A DNA stretch of 7,235 nucleotides from Rhodoferax sp. (GTDB lineage: Bacteria > Pseudomonadota > Gammaproteobacteria > Burkholderiales > Burkholderiaceae), in the NCBI GenBank assembly GCA_020048295.1, contig JAIFMT010000060.1:1-7235 (forward strand), written 5' to 3'. A program made the position numbers and the translations under genes. Under the pieces are notes generated by a model. The model saw nothing but the letters and a program-made list of their open reading frames with translations. It was not told the origin of the DNA and searched no databases. Numbering within the stretch: the first letter of the stretch is position 1; the number at the start of each line of letters is the position of its first letter. Positions 1 to 5,751 of the stretch are shown here, in pieces.

Positions 1-592
1 AGTGCGCCACATTGGCGCTCATGGCGGTGGCCATCATCGCCCCCACCAGCAAAAACGCCGCGCGCCCGGCAAACCAGTGCGTGGCCAGCCAGCTTGCCAG
101 GCACACCAGCAGCAGCACCAGCGCGCCAACGATGGCATCGCCATGCTTGCGTTGGCCGTAAATGCGGCACACCAGGTCGTACAGCAGCCAGAACACCGCC
201 AGAAACAGCAGCGCCACGCTGATCGCCTGCCAGGGTGCCCAGTCCATTTTTGACTTGTCGATCAGGTAGCTGGTGGCACTCCACAAATACGACACGGTGA
301 ACAGCGAAAACCCGGTCAGCCAGGTGGTGTAACTCTCCCAGTAAAACCAGTGCAGGTGGCTGGGGAGCTTGGGTGGACTGACGTTGAACTTCACCGGGTG
401 GTAAAAACCGCCGCCATGCACCGCCCACAATTCGCCGCTGACACCCTGCCTTTTCAGCTCTTCATCTTCCGGCGGGGTCAGGCTGCTGTCAAGGAACACA
501 AAATAAAACGACGAGCCAATCCAGGCAATCGCCGTGATCACATGCACCCAGCGCAGCAGCAGGTTGGCCCAGTCGAGGTAGTAGCTTTGCAT
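1..592 (-). CDS. puuD: Urate hydroxylase PuuD, N-terminal part (runs off left edge)
   Basis: This is the 5' part (197 codons) of a membrane urate hydroxylase, which oxidises urate to 5-hydroxyisourate and is usually about 400 residues with a C-terminal cytochrome c domain. The visible part is the membrane domain. It opens with MQSYYLDWANLLLRWVHVIT, followed by AIAWIGSSFYFVFLDSSL, which is the characteristic PuuD N-terminus. There are conserved polar stretches at 57-69 (AVHGGGFYHPVKF) and 79-92 (HLHWFYWESYTTWL). Hydrophobic segments lie at about 10-34, 86-110, 121-143, 153-172 and 178-197. The cytochrome part would lie outside the window, so its presence cannot be checked. The ATG at 592 is preceded by AAGGA with a 9-nt spacer, a good ribosome-binding site. 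It lies 45 bp downstream of xdhC on the same strand, so the two are probably co-transcribed. The identification is by family pattern and is strong. Confidence 0.93.
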   Translation of the reverse strand, partial: MQSYYLDWANLLLRWVHVITAIAWIGSSFYFVFLDSSLTPPEDEELKRQGVSGELWAVHGGGFYHPVKFNVSPPKLPSHLHWFYWESYTTWLTGFSLFTVSYLWSATSYLIDKSKMDWAPWQAISVALLFLAVFWLLYDLVCRIYGQRKHGDAIVGALVLLLVCLASWLATHWFAGRAAFLLVGAMMATAMSANVAH

Positions 593-637
593 CAATCAGT
601 GTCCTTCGGTGATCTTTGGTTGCAGCCGTCAAGCGCG

Positions 638-1507
638 TCACGCCAGCGTGCTGGCAGCGCCATGATGCCTGAGTGGCTGCAGGCTTGGCGCAGGGTTTGC
701 CGACAGCGCTTGCAAGACTTGTGCCGCCACCGACACCGCAATCACCTCGGGCAGCTTGCTGCGAATGCCGCTCAGGCCAATCGGGCAGGTCACCTGCGCC
801 AGCTCCGCCCCGGAAAAGCCACGCGTACCCAGCCGATGCCGGAATGCCGCCCATTTGGTCTGGCTGCCAATCAGCCCGATGAAGCCCAGATCGGCCTGCG
901 CTCGCTGGCGCTGCAGGCAAGCCGCCACCAGTTCCAGATCTTCGGCATGGCTGAAACTCATGATCAGCACCTGAGCACCCGCTGGCAAATCGGCCACCGC
1001 CGCCTGCACCGGGTTGCAATGCACGCAGCGTACCTGCGGCGGCAACGCAGCGGGAAATATCCCGTCGCGGCTATCCATCCACTGCAGTTGCAGCGGCAGC
1101 GCGCCCAGCACCCGCACCAGCGCTGCGCCGACATGGCCGCCGCCAAACAGCGCCACCACCGGCCAGTGGCAGCGTTCGCGCTCAAACTGCTGTGCCAGCG
1201 TGGGCAGGTCAGCGGCACTGACCGGTGTAAAGCGCAGTTGCACCTCGCCACCGCAGCACTGCCCCAGCGCGGTACCGAGCTTGTAAGTCAGCACTTGCGC
1301 GGAGCTGCGGTGATCAGCCAGCACAGCGCGCGCGTGTGCGATGGCTTGCCACTCCAGTTGCCCACCGCCAACGCTGCCGAGCGTGGTATCAGCAAACACG
1401 GCCATCCAGGCATTGGCCTCGCGCGGCACCGAGCCGCGGTGCGCCTGCACCGTCACCAGCACGCCGGGGTGGCTGGCCAGTTTTTGCAACAAATCATCGC
1501 TGTGCAT
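638..1507 (-). CDS. xdhC: Xanthine dehydrogenase accessory protein XdhC
   Basis: This 289-residue protein is an XdhC-family factor. In characterised members it binds molybdenum cofactor, recruits a sulfurase, and delivers sulfurated cofactor to the XdhB subunit of xanthine dehydrogenase in the cytoplasm. Visible motifs in order are GSVPRE (25-30), LGSVGGGQLEW (43-53), the cofactor-binding LGQCCGGE (81-88), a Rossmann-type ALFGGGHVG (119-127), a GLIGSQTKW block, and a C-terminal CPIGLSGIRSKLPEVIAVSV block. Length and motif order are normal. I chose the ATG at 1507 because the alignable N-terminus (HPGVLVTVQAHRGSVPRE) follows directly. A GTG at 1534 would add nine residues without clear family support. 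A GAGG lies only 3 nt before the ATG, so the ribosome-binding site is unconvincing for either start. xdhA and xdhB are not immediately upstream: the neighbour is a divergent lipoprotein gene. Confidence 0.92.
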   Translation of the reverse strand: MHSDDLLQKLASHPGVLVTVQAHRGSVPREANAWMAVFADTTLGSVGGGQLEWQAIAHARAVLADHRSSAQVLTYKLGTALGQCCGGEVQLRFTPVSAADLPTLAQQFERERCHWPVVALFGGGHVGAALVRVLGALPLQLQWMDSRDGIFPAALPPQVRCVHCNPVQAAVADLPAGAQVLIMSFSHAEDLELVAACLQRQRAQADLGFIGLIGSQTKWAAFRHRLGTRGFSGAELAQVTCPIGLSGIRSKLPEVIAVSVAAQVLQALSANPAPSLQPLRHHGAASTLA

Positions 1508-1559
1508 AGGCCTCAGATACCATTGGCGTGCCACCGTCGCTCATTGGAAAAAAACCGCC
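1508..1559. promoter_or_regulatory. Divergent xdhC / lipoprotein intergenic region
   Basis: Only 52 bp separate the two divergent start codons, so both promoters must lie here or reach into the opposing genes. No convincing -35/-10 pair is visible on either strand. The one structure seen is a direct CATTGG hexamer at 1521-1526 and 1542-1547. The copies are 21 bp apart, or two helical turns, which is a spacing compatible with a regulator dimer. This is an inference from spacing alone. Confidence 0.25.
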
Positions 1560-2096
1560 ATGAAGATCCCCATGACCCACCGCTTTACCTGGATAGCCCG
1601 TACCCTGCGGCTGGCCACCGGCGTCTCGGCGCTGCTGGCCGGCTGCACCGCCCCCTCGCTGCCACCCGCGCCGGCCTTGCCGCCGCCCCTGCCAACACCC
1701 GCGCCACCACCGGCCAAACCCCCGGTGCCCGCACCCACCGCCATGCCAGCCAATGTCTCGCTGGCCAAAACGCCGCGCGACTACCGGCGCGATGCTGCCA
1801 GCCACGTCTATGCCCACAACCCCAACCGCATCTACCAAGGAAAAATGCCGCCCCAGCTGTATGCCATCGGCGTGCTGCAGGTGGACGTGGACAGGCAAGG
1901 CCGCGTGAACGGCCTTCAGTGGATGCGCGCGCCAAAGCACGCCCCCGAAGTCATTGCCGAAATCGAGCGCACCGTGCGCGCTGCTGCTCCCTACCCCGCA
2001 CCGCTGCAAATGGGCCGCGTCACCTGGACCGACACCTGGCTGTGGCACAAAAGCGGCACGTTTCAGCTCGACACCCTGACGGAGGGTCAATACTGA
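1560..2096 (+). CDS. Proline-rich lipoprotein with TonB/TolA-like C-terminal domain
   Basis: This is a predicted 178-residue lipoprotein. A basic n-region and hydrophobic core lead to a lipobox ALLAGC with the lipidated Cys at 29 (25 if the second ATG at 1572 is used). The residue after Cys is Thr, not Asp, which favours outer-membrane sorting. Residues 32-59 are a linker with 16 prolines in 28 positions. The globular part (about 72-178) contains YAIGVLQVDVDRQGRVNG, an Ala/Glu-rich helix (APEVIAEIERTVRAAAPYP) and a final strand. This layout resembles the TonB/TolA C-terminal fold, and such proteins are often annotated as energy transducer TonB. True TonB is anchored by a transmembrane helix, so an energy-transducing role is doubtful. 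No clear ribosome-binding site is seen (the leader is A-rich). It splits the purine genes, and nothing in its sequence ties it to purines. Alternatives are an envelope or cell-wall structural lipoprotein. The coding call is solid; the function is unknown. Confidence 0.8.
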   Translation: MKIPMTHRFTWIARTLRLATGVSALLAGCTAPSLPPAPALPPPLPTPAPPPAKPPVPAPTAMPANVSLAKTPRDYRRDAASHVYAHNPNRIYQGKMPPQLYAIGVLQVDVDRQGRVNGLQWMRAPKHAPEVIAEIERTVRAAAPYPAPLQMGRVTWTDTWLWHKSGTFQLDTLTEGQY

Positions 2097-2100
2097 GACC

Positions 2101-2149
2101 TTGCGGGACAGACCTGAGCTACACGCAGTGAGCCAGCTCTGTCCCCAAC
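2101..2149. repeat. REP-like repeat, copy 1, with intact hairpin
   Basis: This 49-bp unit recurs at 2176-2224 with four mismatches (45/49 identical). It contains an imperfect palindrome spanning 2105-2145. GGGACAGA pairs perfectly with TCTGTCCC, followed inward by CTG/CAG, GCT/AGC and CAC/GTG pairs with small bulges and a 3-nt loop, about 17 pairs in all. It sits between two convergent genes, the usual place for REP/BIME elements, and may act as a transcription stop or protect mRNA ends. There is no T-run, so it is not a classical intrinsic terminator. That it is a REP element is an inference; genome-wide copies cannot be seen here. Confidence 0.7.
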
Positions 2150-2175
2150 TGATCGTCGGATGTTGGCTGTTGAGC

Positions 2176-2224
2176 TTGCAAGACAGACCTGAGCTACACG
2201 CAGTGAGCCAGCGCTGCCCCCAAC
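2176..2224. repeat. REP-like repeat, copy 2, with decayed outer stem
   Basis: This is the second copy of the 49-bp unit, in direct orientation 75 bp downstream of the first. The inner part (GACAGACCTGAGCTACACGC and the following AGTGAGCCAGC) is identical to copy 1. The outer arm differs: AAGACAGA now faces GCTGCCCC, so only about half of the outer stem can pair, while the inner 9 pairs remain. It ends 13 bp before the uraH stop codon. Confidence 0.7.
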
Positions 2225-2237
2225 GCTTCACGTCCAC

Positions 2238-2591
2238 TCACGACCCCCGGTAAGTTGAATAACTCCACGGGCTGACCAGCAGCGGCACATGGTAGTGCTG
2301 CGCAGGCTCGGCCACGCCAAAGTCCAGCGTCACCTGGTTCAAAAAATTCGGCTCGGGCAACACCACACTGCGCGCGCTGAAATACGCCGCCACTTCAAAC
2401 ACCAGCCGGTAAGTACCGCGCTGCAATTCGGCGGCATCGAGCAGCAGCCCGTCCGGGTTGCGCCCGTCCTGGTTCAGCACGACGCGCTTGAGGCAGCGTG
2501 GCGCTTCGCCACTGGTGTCAAACAGCGCCACCGCCATGCCGGCCGCTGGGGTGCCGTGCATGGTGTCCAGCACATGTGTACTCAATCCCAT
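2238..2591 (-). CDS. uraH: 5-hydroxyisourate hydrolase
   Basis: This 117-residue transthyretin-like protein hydrolyses 5-hydroxyisourate, the product of PuuD, to OHCU. The family signature is complete. It opens LSTHVLDTMHGTPAAGM with catalytic His6, continues with LNQDGRNPDG with Arg44, and ends HYHVPLLVSPWSYSTYRGS with the diagnostic C-terminal YRGS. The commoner SPYGY or SPFGY is SPWSY here, a mild variation. There is no signal peptide, so it is cytoplasmic, and the length is normal for a bacterial HIUase. The start is the ATG at 2591, preceded by AGGA with a 7-nt spacer; an in-frame TTG at 2597 is less likely. It is transcribed divergently from puuE, and it converges on the lipoprotein gene across the repeat pair. 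Confidence 0.95.
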   Translation of the reverse strand: MGLSTHVLDTMHGTPAAGMAVALFDTSGEAPRCLKRVVLNQDGRNPDGLLLDAAELQRGTYRLVFEVAAYFSARSVVLPEPNFLNQVTLDFGVAEPAQHYHVPLLVSPWSYSTYRGS

Positions 2592-2676
2592 GGTCAATTC
2601 CTGAAAAGTGGTTCAAAGTGTAGGGGCCTTTGGTGGTGCAGATATCATGCCAGTCCTCCTGTCTGGAGCCCGACCC
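2592..2676. promoter_or_regulatory. Divergent uraH / puuE promoter region
   Basis: This is an 85-bp spacer between divergent start codons. On the plus strand TATCAT at 2643-2648 matches the -10 consensus at five of six positions and would put a puuE transcript start about 20 nt before its ATG, but no -35 is visible at 16-18 bp. The same hexamer is part of an imperfect inverted repeat centred on GATATC: TGGTGCA-GATATC-ATGCCA at 2634-2652. That could be an operator shared by both genes. GGAG at 2665-2668 is the puuE ribosome-binding site (8-nt spacer). The operator is a guess; the divergent layout is certain. Confidence 0.4.
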
Positions 2677-3663
2677 ATGAAGCACTACAACAGCACCTTG
2701 CCGTATCCGCGTGACCTCAAAGGATACGGTGAAACCCCGCCGCACGCGCAGTGGCCCAAGCAGGCGCGCATTGCCGTGCAGTTTGTCCTCAATTACGAAG
2801 AGGGCGGCGAAAACTGCGTGCTGCACGGCGATGCCGGCTCGGAGCAGTTTTTGTCCGAGATGGCCGGACCGGCCTGCTACCCCGACCGCCACATCAGCAT
2901 GGAGAGCATTTACGAATACGGCTCGCGCGTGGGCGTGTGGCGCATCTTGCGCGAGTTTGAGCAACGCCAGCTGCCGCTGACGGTGTTTGGGGTCAGCATG
3001 GCGCTGGCGCGCTACCCCGAACTGGTGCATGCCTGCCAACAATTGGGGCACGAGATTGCCTGCCACGGCTGGCGCTGGATTCATTATCAGAACGTCGATG
3101 AGGCCACCGAGCGCGACCACATGGCGCAGGCCATGGAAATCCTCACCCGCCTGCAACACGGCGAGCGCCCGCTGGGCTGGTACACCGGGCGTGACAGCCC
3201 CAACACACGCCGGCTGCTGGCCGACTTTGGTGGCTTTGAGTACGACAGCGACTATTACGGCGACGACCTGCCGTTCTGGATGAAAGTCAAGCGCACCGAC
3301 GGCGAGGTGGTGCCGCAGCTCATCGTGCCCTACACGCTCGACTGCAACGACATGCGTTTTTCGCTGCCGCAGGGCTATGCGTACGCCGATCCGTTTTACC
3401 AGTACCTGAAAGACAGCTTTGATGTGCTGTACGCCGAAGGTGACCCCGACGGACTCAACGCACCCAAGATGATGAGCGTGGGCATGCACTGCCGGCTGCT
3501 GGGGCGGCCTGGGCGCATCACCGCGCTGCAGCGTTTTCTGGACTACATTGGCCACCACGAGCAGGTGTGGGTATGCCGACGCATCGACATAGCGCGGCAC
3601 TGGCGCAGCGTGCACCCGTTTGCCAAAACCACAGGGCAGACGGGTGGGTCATTTCCGTTTTAG
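2677..3663 (+). CDS. puuE: Cofactor-independent allantoinase PuuE
   Basis: This 328-residue protein belongs to the PuuE group of polysaccharide-deacetylase-fold enzymes, which hydrolyse allantoin to allantoate in the cytoplasm and are unrelated to metal-dependent AllB. Recognisable blocks are YPRDLKGYGETPPHAQWP (10-27), AVQFVLNYEEGGEN (33-46), a mid-region ACHGWRWIHYQNV (128-140), GWYTGRDSPNTRRLL (167-181), EYDSDYYGDDLPFW (188-201) and MSVGMHCRLLGRPGR (266-280). Length is within or slightly above the usual range. I chose the ATG at 2677 because GGAG lies 8 nt before it and the conserved N-terminus follows within ten residues. The in-frame ATG at 2647 and GTG at 2608 would add unconserved residues and run into the divergent promoter region. 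It is the first gene of a plus-strand run with uraD-allC and the M20 gene. Confidence 0.95.
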   Translation: MKHYNSTLPYPRDLKGYGETPPHAQWPKQARIAVQFVLNYEEGGENCVLHGDAGSEQFLSEMAGPACYPDRHISMESIYEYGSRVGVWRILREFEQRQLPLTVFGVSMALARYPELVHACQQLGHEIACHGWRWIHYQNVDEATERDHMAQAMEILTRLQHGERPLGWYTGRDSPNTRRLLADFGGFEYDSDYYGDDLPFWMKVKRTDGEVVPQLIVPYTLDCNDMRFSLPQGYAYADPFYQYLKDSFDVLYAEGDPDGLNAPKMMSVGMHCRLLGRPGRITALQRFLDYIGHHEQVWVCRRIDIARHWRSVHPFAKTTGQTGGSFPF

Positions 3664-3668
3664 GCATG

Positions 3669-3719
3669 TTTTGTGCTTCTAGCCCTTATGCAGTTTGCGC
3701 TGACAGCTACTGATTCCTG
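3669..3719 (-). repeat. Dispersed short repeat, copy A, upstream of the fusion gene
   Basis: Read on the minus strand, this 51-bp stretch matches 4530-4580 on the plus strand at 34 of 51 positions without gaps. The shared core is TAGC, CAGCGCAA and ATAAGG-CTA. It occupies most of the 85-bp spacer between puuE and the uraD-allC fusion, an AT-richer patch unlike its neighbours. From memory, this resembles a short repeat found widely between genes in Comamonadaceae genomes; that recollection cannot be tested here. No strong hairpin was found in it. Confidence 0.6.
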
Positions 3720-3748
3720 AGTATTGAACCCACCCTATTGCCGCCGCC

Positions 3749-5668
3749 ATGCCACTGACCCTTGACCAGCTCAATGCCGCAACGCCTGCGCAGGCGCTGC
3801 AATGGCTGGACGGCCTGTACGAGCATTCGCCGTGGATTGCCCAGGCCGCGCTGCAGCAGCGGCCTTTTCAGTCGCTGCCGCAGCTCAAATTTGCCATGAC
3901 ACAGGTGCTGGACGCCGCCGGGCGCGACGCGCAACTGGCGCTGATTTGTGCCCACCCCGAGCTGGCCGGCAAGGCCATGGTCAGCCAGAATCTCACGGCC
4001 GAATCGACCAGCGAGCAGAGCAAGGCTGGCCTGACGCACTGCAGCGCCGAAGAATTTGCCCGGTTGCAGCAACTCAACGCCAACTACAACGCCAAATTTG
4101 GCTGGCCCTTCATCCTGGCGGTGCGTGGCCCGCGCGGCACGGGCTTGAGCCGCGCCGAGATCATCGCCACGTTTGAGCGCCGCCTGCAAGGCCACCCCGA
4201 CTTCGAGCTGCAGGAGTGCCTGCGCAACATCCACCGCATTGCCGAGATTCGCCTGAACGACAAATTTGGACTGACACCCGATCTGGGTAATGCGGTGTGG
4301 GACTGGCACGAGGCCCTGGCAGAGTTTTCTGAACCCGGCTTTGCCGAGCAGGGCCAACTGACTGTGACCTATCTGAGCGACGCGCACCGGGCCTGTGCGC
4401 AGCGCCTTCGTGGCTGGATGCTGGAATGTGGTTTTGACAGCGTGCAAATCGACGCGGTGGGCAATGTGGTGGGACGCTACGAGGCGGATGCCGCAGCCAG
4501 CGCCAGCCCGGCAGCCACCCCGGAGGATTCTGAAATTGATAGCATACAGCGCAAGCAGGATAAGGTCTATAGCCCTAAAATGCTTACAAACTGCAACACC
4601 CTGCTGACCGGCAGTCATTACGACACAGTGCGCAACGCCGGCAAATATGACGGACGTTTGGGCATTTTTGTACCGATGGCCTGCGTGCGCGAGCTGCATC
4701 GCGCGCGGCGACGTTTGCCGTTTGCGCTGGAAGTGGTGGCCTTTGCCGAAGAAGAAGGGCAGCGCTTCAAGGCCACCTTTCTGGGCTCGGGCGCGCTCAT
4801 CGGCGACTTCAAGCCCGAGTGGCTCGATCATCAGGACAGCGACGGCATCTCCATGCTCGCCGCCATGCAGCACGCCGGGCTGTGCCACGCCAATGCCAGC
4901 CGCGACGAGGTGCTGGCCGCGATTGCCCGCCTGAAACGGGACCCGGCGCACTACCTGGGCTTTGTCGAAGTGCATATCGAGCAAGGCCCGGTGCTCAATG
5001 CTTTGAACCTGCCGCTGGGCGTGGTCACCTCCATCAACGCCAGCGTGCGCTACAGCGCCGAAGTGATCGGCGTCGCCTGCCACGCCGGCACCACGCCGAT
5101 GCACCTGCGCCAGGACGCCGCCTGCGCCGTGGCCGAACTGGCGCTCTTTCTGGAGCAACGCGCCACGCAAGACGGTGATTCTGTGGCCACCATGGGGCAG
5201 CTCAGCGTGCCCGCAGGGAGCGTGAATGTGGTGCCAGGGCGCTGCTGTTTCAGCCTCGATCTGCGTGCCCCAAATGACCTGCAGCGCAATGCCCTTGAGC
5301 GTGACGTGCTAGAAAAACTCAAGCACATCTGCCACCGGCGCGGCCTGCGCTACACGCTGGTGCAAACCTTGCGCGCCAGCGCCGCTCCCAGCGCTGCGGC
5401 CTTGCAGCAGCGCTGGGAAGCGGCTGTTGCCAGCCTCGGCCTGCCACTCCACCGCCTGCCCAGCGGTGCCGGTCACGACGCGATGAAACTGCATGAATTG
5501 ATGCCGCAAGCCATGCTGTTTGTGCGCGGCCAAAACGCCGGCATCAGCCACAACCCCCTTGAATCGACCACCAGCGACGACATGCAGCTGGCCGTCGAAG
5601 CGTTTGCGCGTTTGCTGGAGACGTTGGCGGGCGAGGGCCGTTTGGGATGCCGGGCGCCTCAGCTTTAA
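3749..5668 (+). CDS. Fused OHCU decarboxylase and allantoate amidohydrolase
   Basis: This 639-residue protein joins two purine enzymes. Residues 1-174 are UraD, which decarboxylates OHCU to S-allantoin. They carry the catalytic His69 in HPELAGK, Glu89 in STSEQSKAG, a NANYNAKFGWPF block (110-121) and Arg168 in IAEIRLNDKF. Residues about 185-630 are an M20-type allantoate amidohydrolase (AllC), which yields ureidoglycine, CO2 and ammonia. Its likely metal ligands are His290 (GSHYDTV), Asp301 (KYDGRLG), Glu336 beside the base Glu335 (EEEGQRF), His409 (EVHIEQGP) and His601 (SHNPLE). His576 (GHDAM) is also conserved. All expected catalytic residues are present. The protein is some 45-50 residues longer than the two families combined. 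The excess lies at about 246-284 and holds a dispersed repeat in frame. The start at 3749 has no recognisable ribosome-binding site, but UraD homology begins at once. It follows puuE by 85 bp. Confidence 0.93.
   Translation: MPLTLDQLNAATPAQALQWLDGLYEHSPWIAQAALQQRPFQSLPQLKFAMTQVLDAAGRDAQLALICAHPELAGKAMVSQNLTAESTSEQSKAGLTHCSAEEFARLQQLNANYNAKFGWPFILAVRGPRGTGLSRAEIIATFERRLQGHPDFELQECLRNIHRIAEIRLNDKFGLTPDLGNAVWDWHEALAEFSEPGFAEQGQLTVTYLSDAHRACAQRLRGWMLECGFDSVQIDAVGNVVGRYEADAAASASPAATPEDSEIDSIQRKQDKVYSPKMLTNCNTLLTGSHYDTVRNAGKYDGRLGIFVPMACVRELHRARRRLPFALEVVAFAEEEGQRFKATFLGSGALIGDFKPEWLDHQDSDGISMLAAMQHAGLCHANASRDEVLAAIARLKRDPAHYLGFVEVHIEQGPVLNALNLPLGVVTSINASVRYSAEVIGVACHAGTTPMHLRQDAACAVAELALFLEQRATQDGDSVATMGQLSVPAGSVNVVPGRCCFSLDLRAPNDLQRNALERDVLEKLKHICHRRGLRYTLVQTLRASAAPSAAALQQRWEAAVASLGLPLHRLPSGAGHDAMKLHELMPQAMLFVRGQNAGISHNPLESTTSDDMQLAVEAFARLLETLAGEGRLGCRAPQL
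4530..4580 (+). repeat. Dispersed short repeat, copy B, in frame inside the fusion gene
   Basis: This copy, in the opposite orientation to the one at 3669-3719, lies inside the AllC half of the fusion and encodes residues 261-277 (SEIDSIQRKQDKVYSPK). It is AT-rich against a GC-rich gene, has no stop in the reading frame, and lies in a non-conserved stretch between strand NVVGRYE and the metal motif LLTGSHYDTV. Residues 247-260 just before it are low-complexity Ala/Ser/Pro. The frame is kept on both sides, so the gene reads through. Confidence 0.65.
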
Positions 5669-5680
5669 CCCGCAGCGCGC

Positions 5681-5743
5681 ATGGCCAGACAAATCAACGT
5701 GCCGGTATTCCTCGAACCCAGCCAGACCACACAACCCATCTGA
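5681..5743 (+). other. Possible 20-codon leader ORF before the M20 gene
   Basis: An ATG-to-TGA frame encoding MARQINVPVFLEPSQTTQPI fills nearly the whole spacer between the fusion gene and the M20 gene, ending 8 nt before the latter's ATG. No ribosome-binding site precedes it, and a 20-codon open frame in an 83-bp spacer can occur by chance. If translated, it could couple translation across the gap. Coding status is unproven. Confidence 0.15.
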
Positions 5744-5751
5744 GACACGCC

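Noticed and set aside
350..2131. Long plus-strand open frame of 593 codons
   Set aside because: It lies antisense to puuD and xdhC and in another frame of the lipoprotein gene. The product is rich in His, Gln, Arg and Ala with no domain, as expected from high-GC shadow frames.
2105..2224. The two 49-bp units as a CRISPR array
   Set aside because: Only two copies, 4 mismatches between them, a 26-bp gap, an internal long palindrome and no cas genes. A REP-type pair explains them better.
2608..2676. Upstream GTG (2608) and ATG (2647) starts for puuE
   Set aside because: They add unconserved residues, overlap the divergent promoter region, and lack the good GGAG spacing seen for the ATG at 2677.
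2518..3615. Minus-strand open frame of 365 codons
   Set aside because: It is antisense to puuE and overlaps the start of uraH in another frame. The composition is low-information His/Val/Ala.
3707..5170. Minus-strand open frame of 487 codons
   Set aside because: It is antisense to the uraD-allC fusion, whose catalytic motifs are all intact on the plus strand. The product shows no family features.
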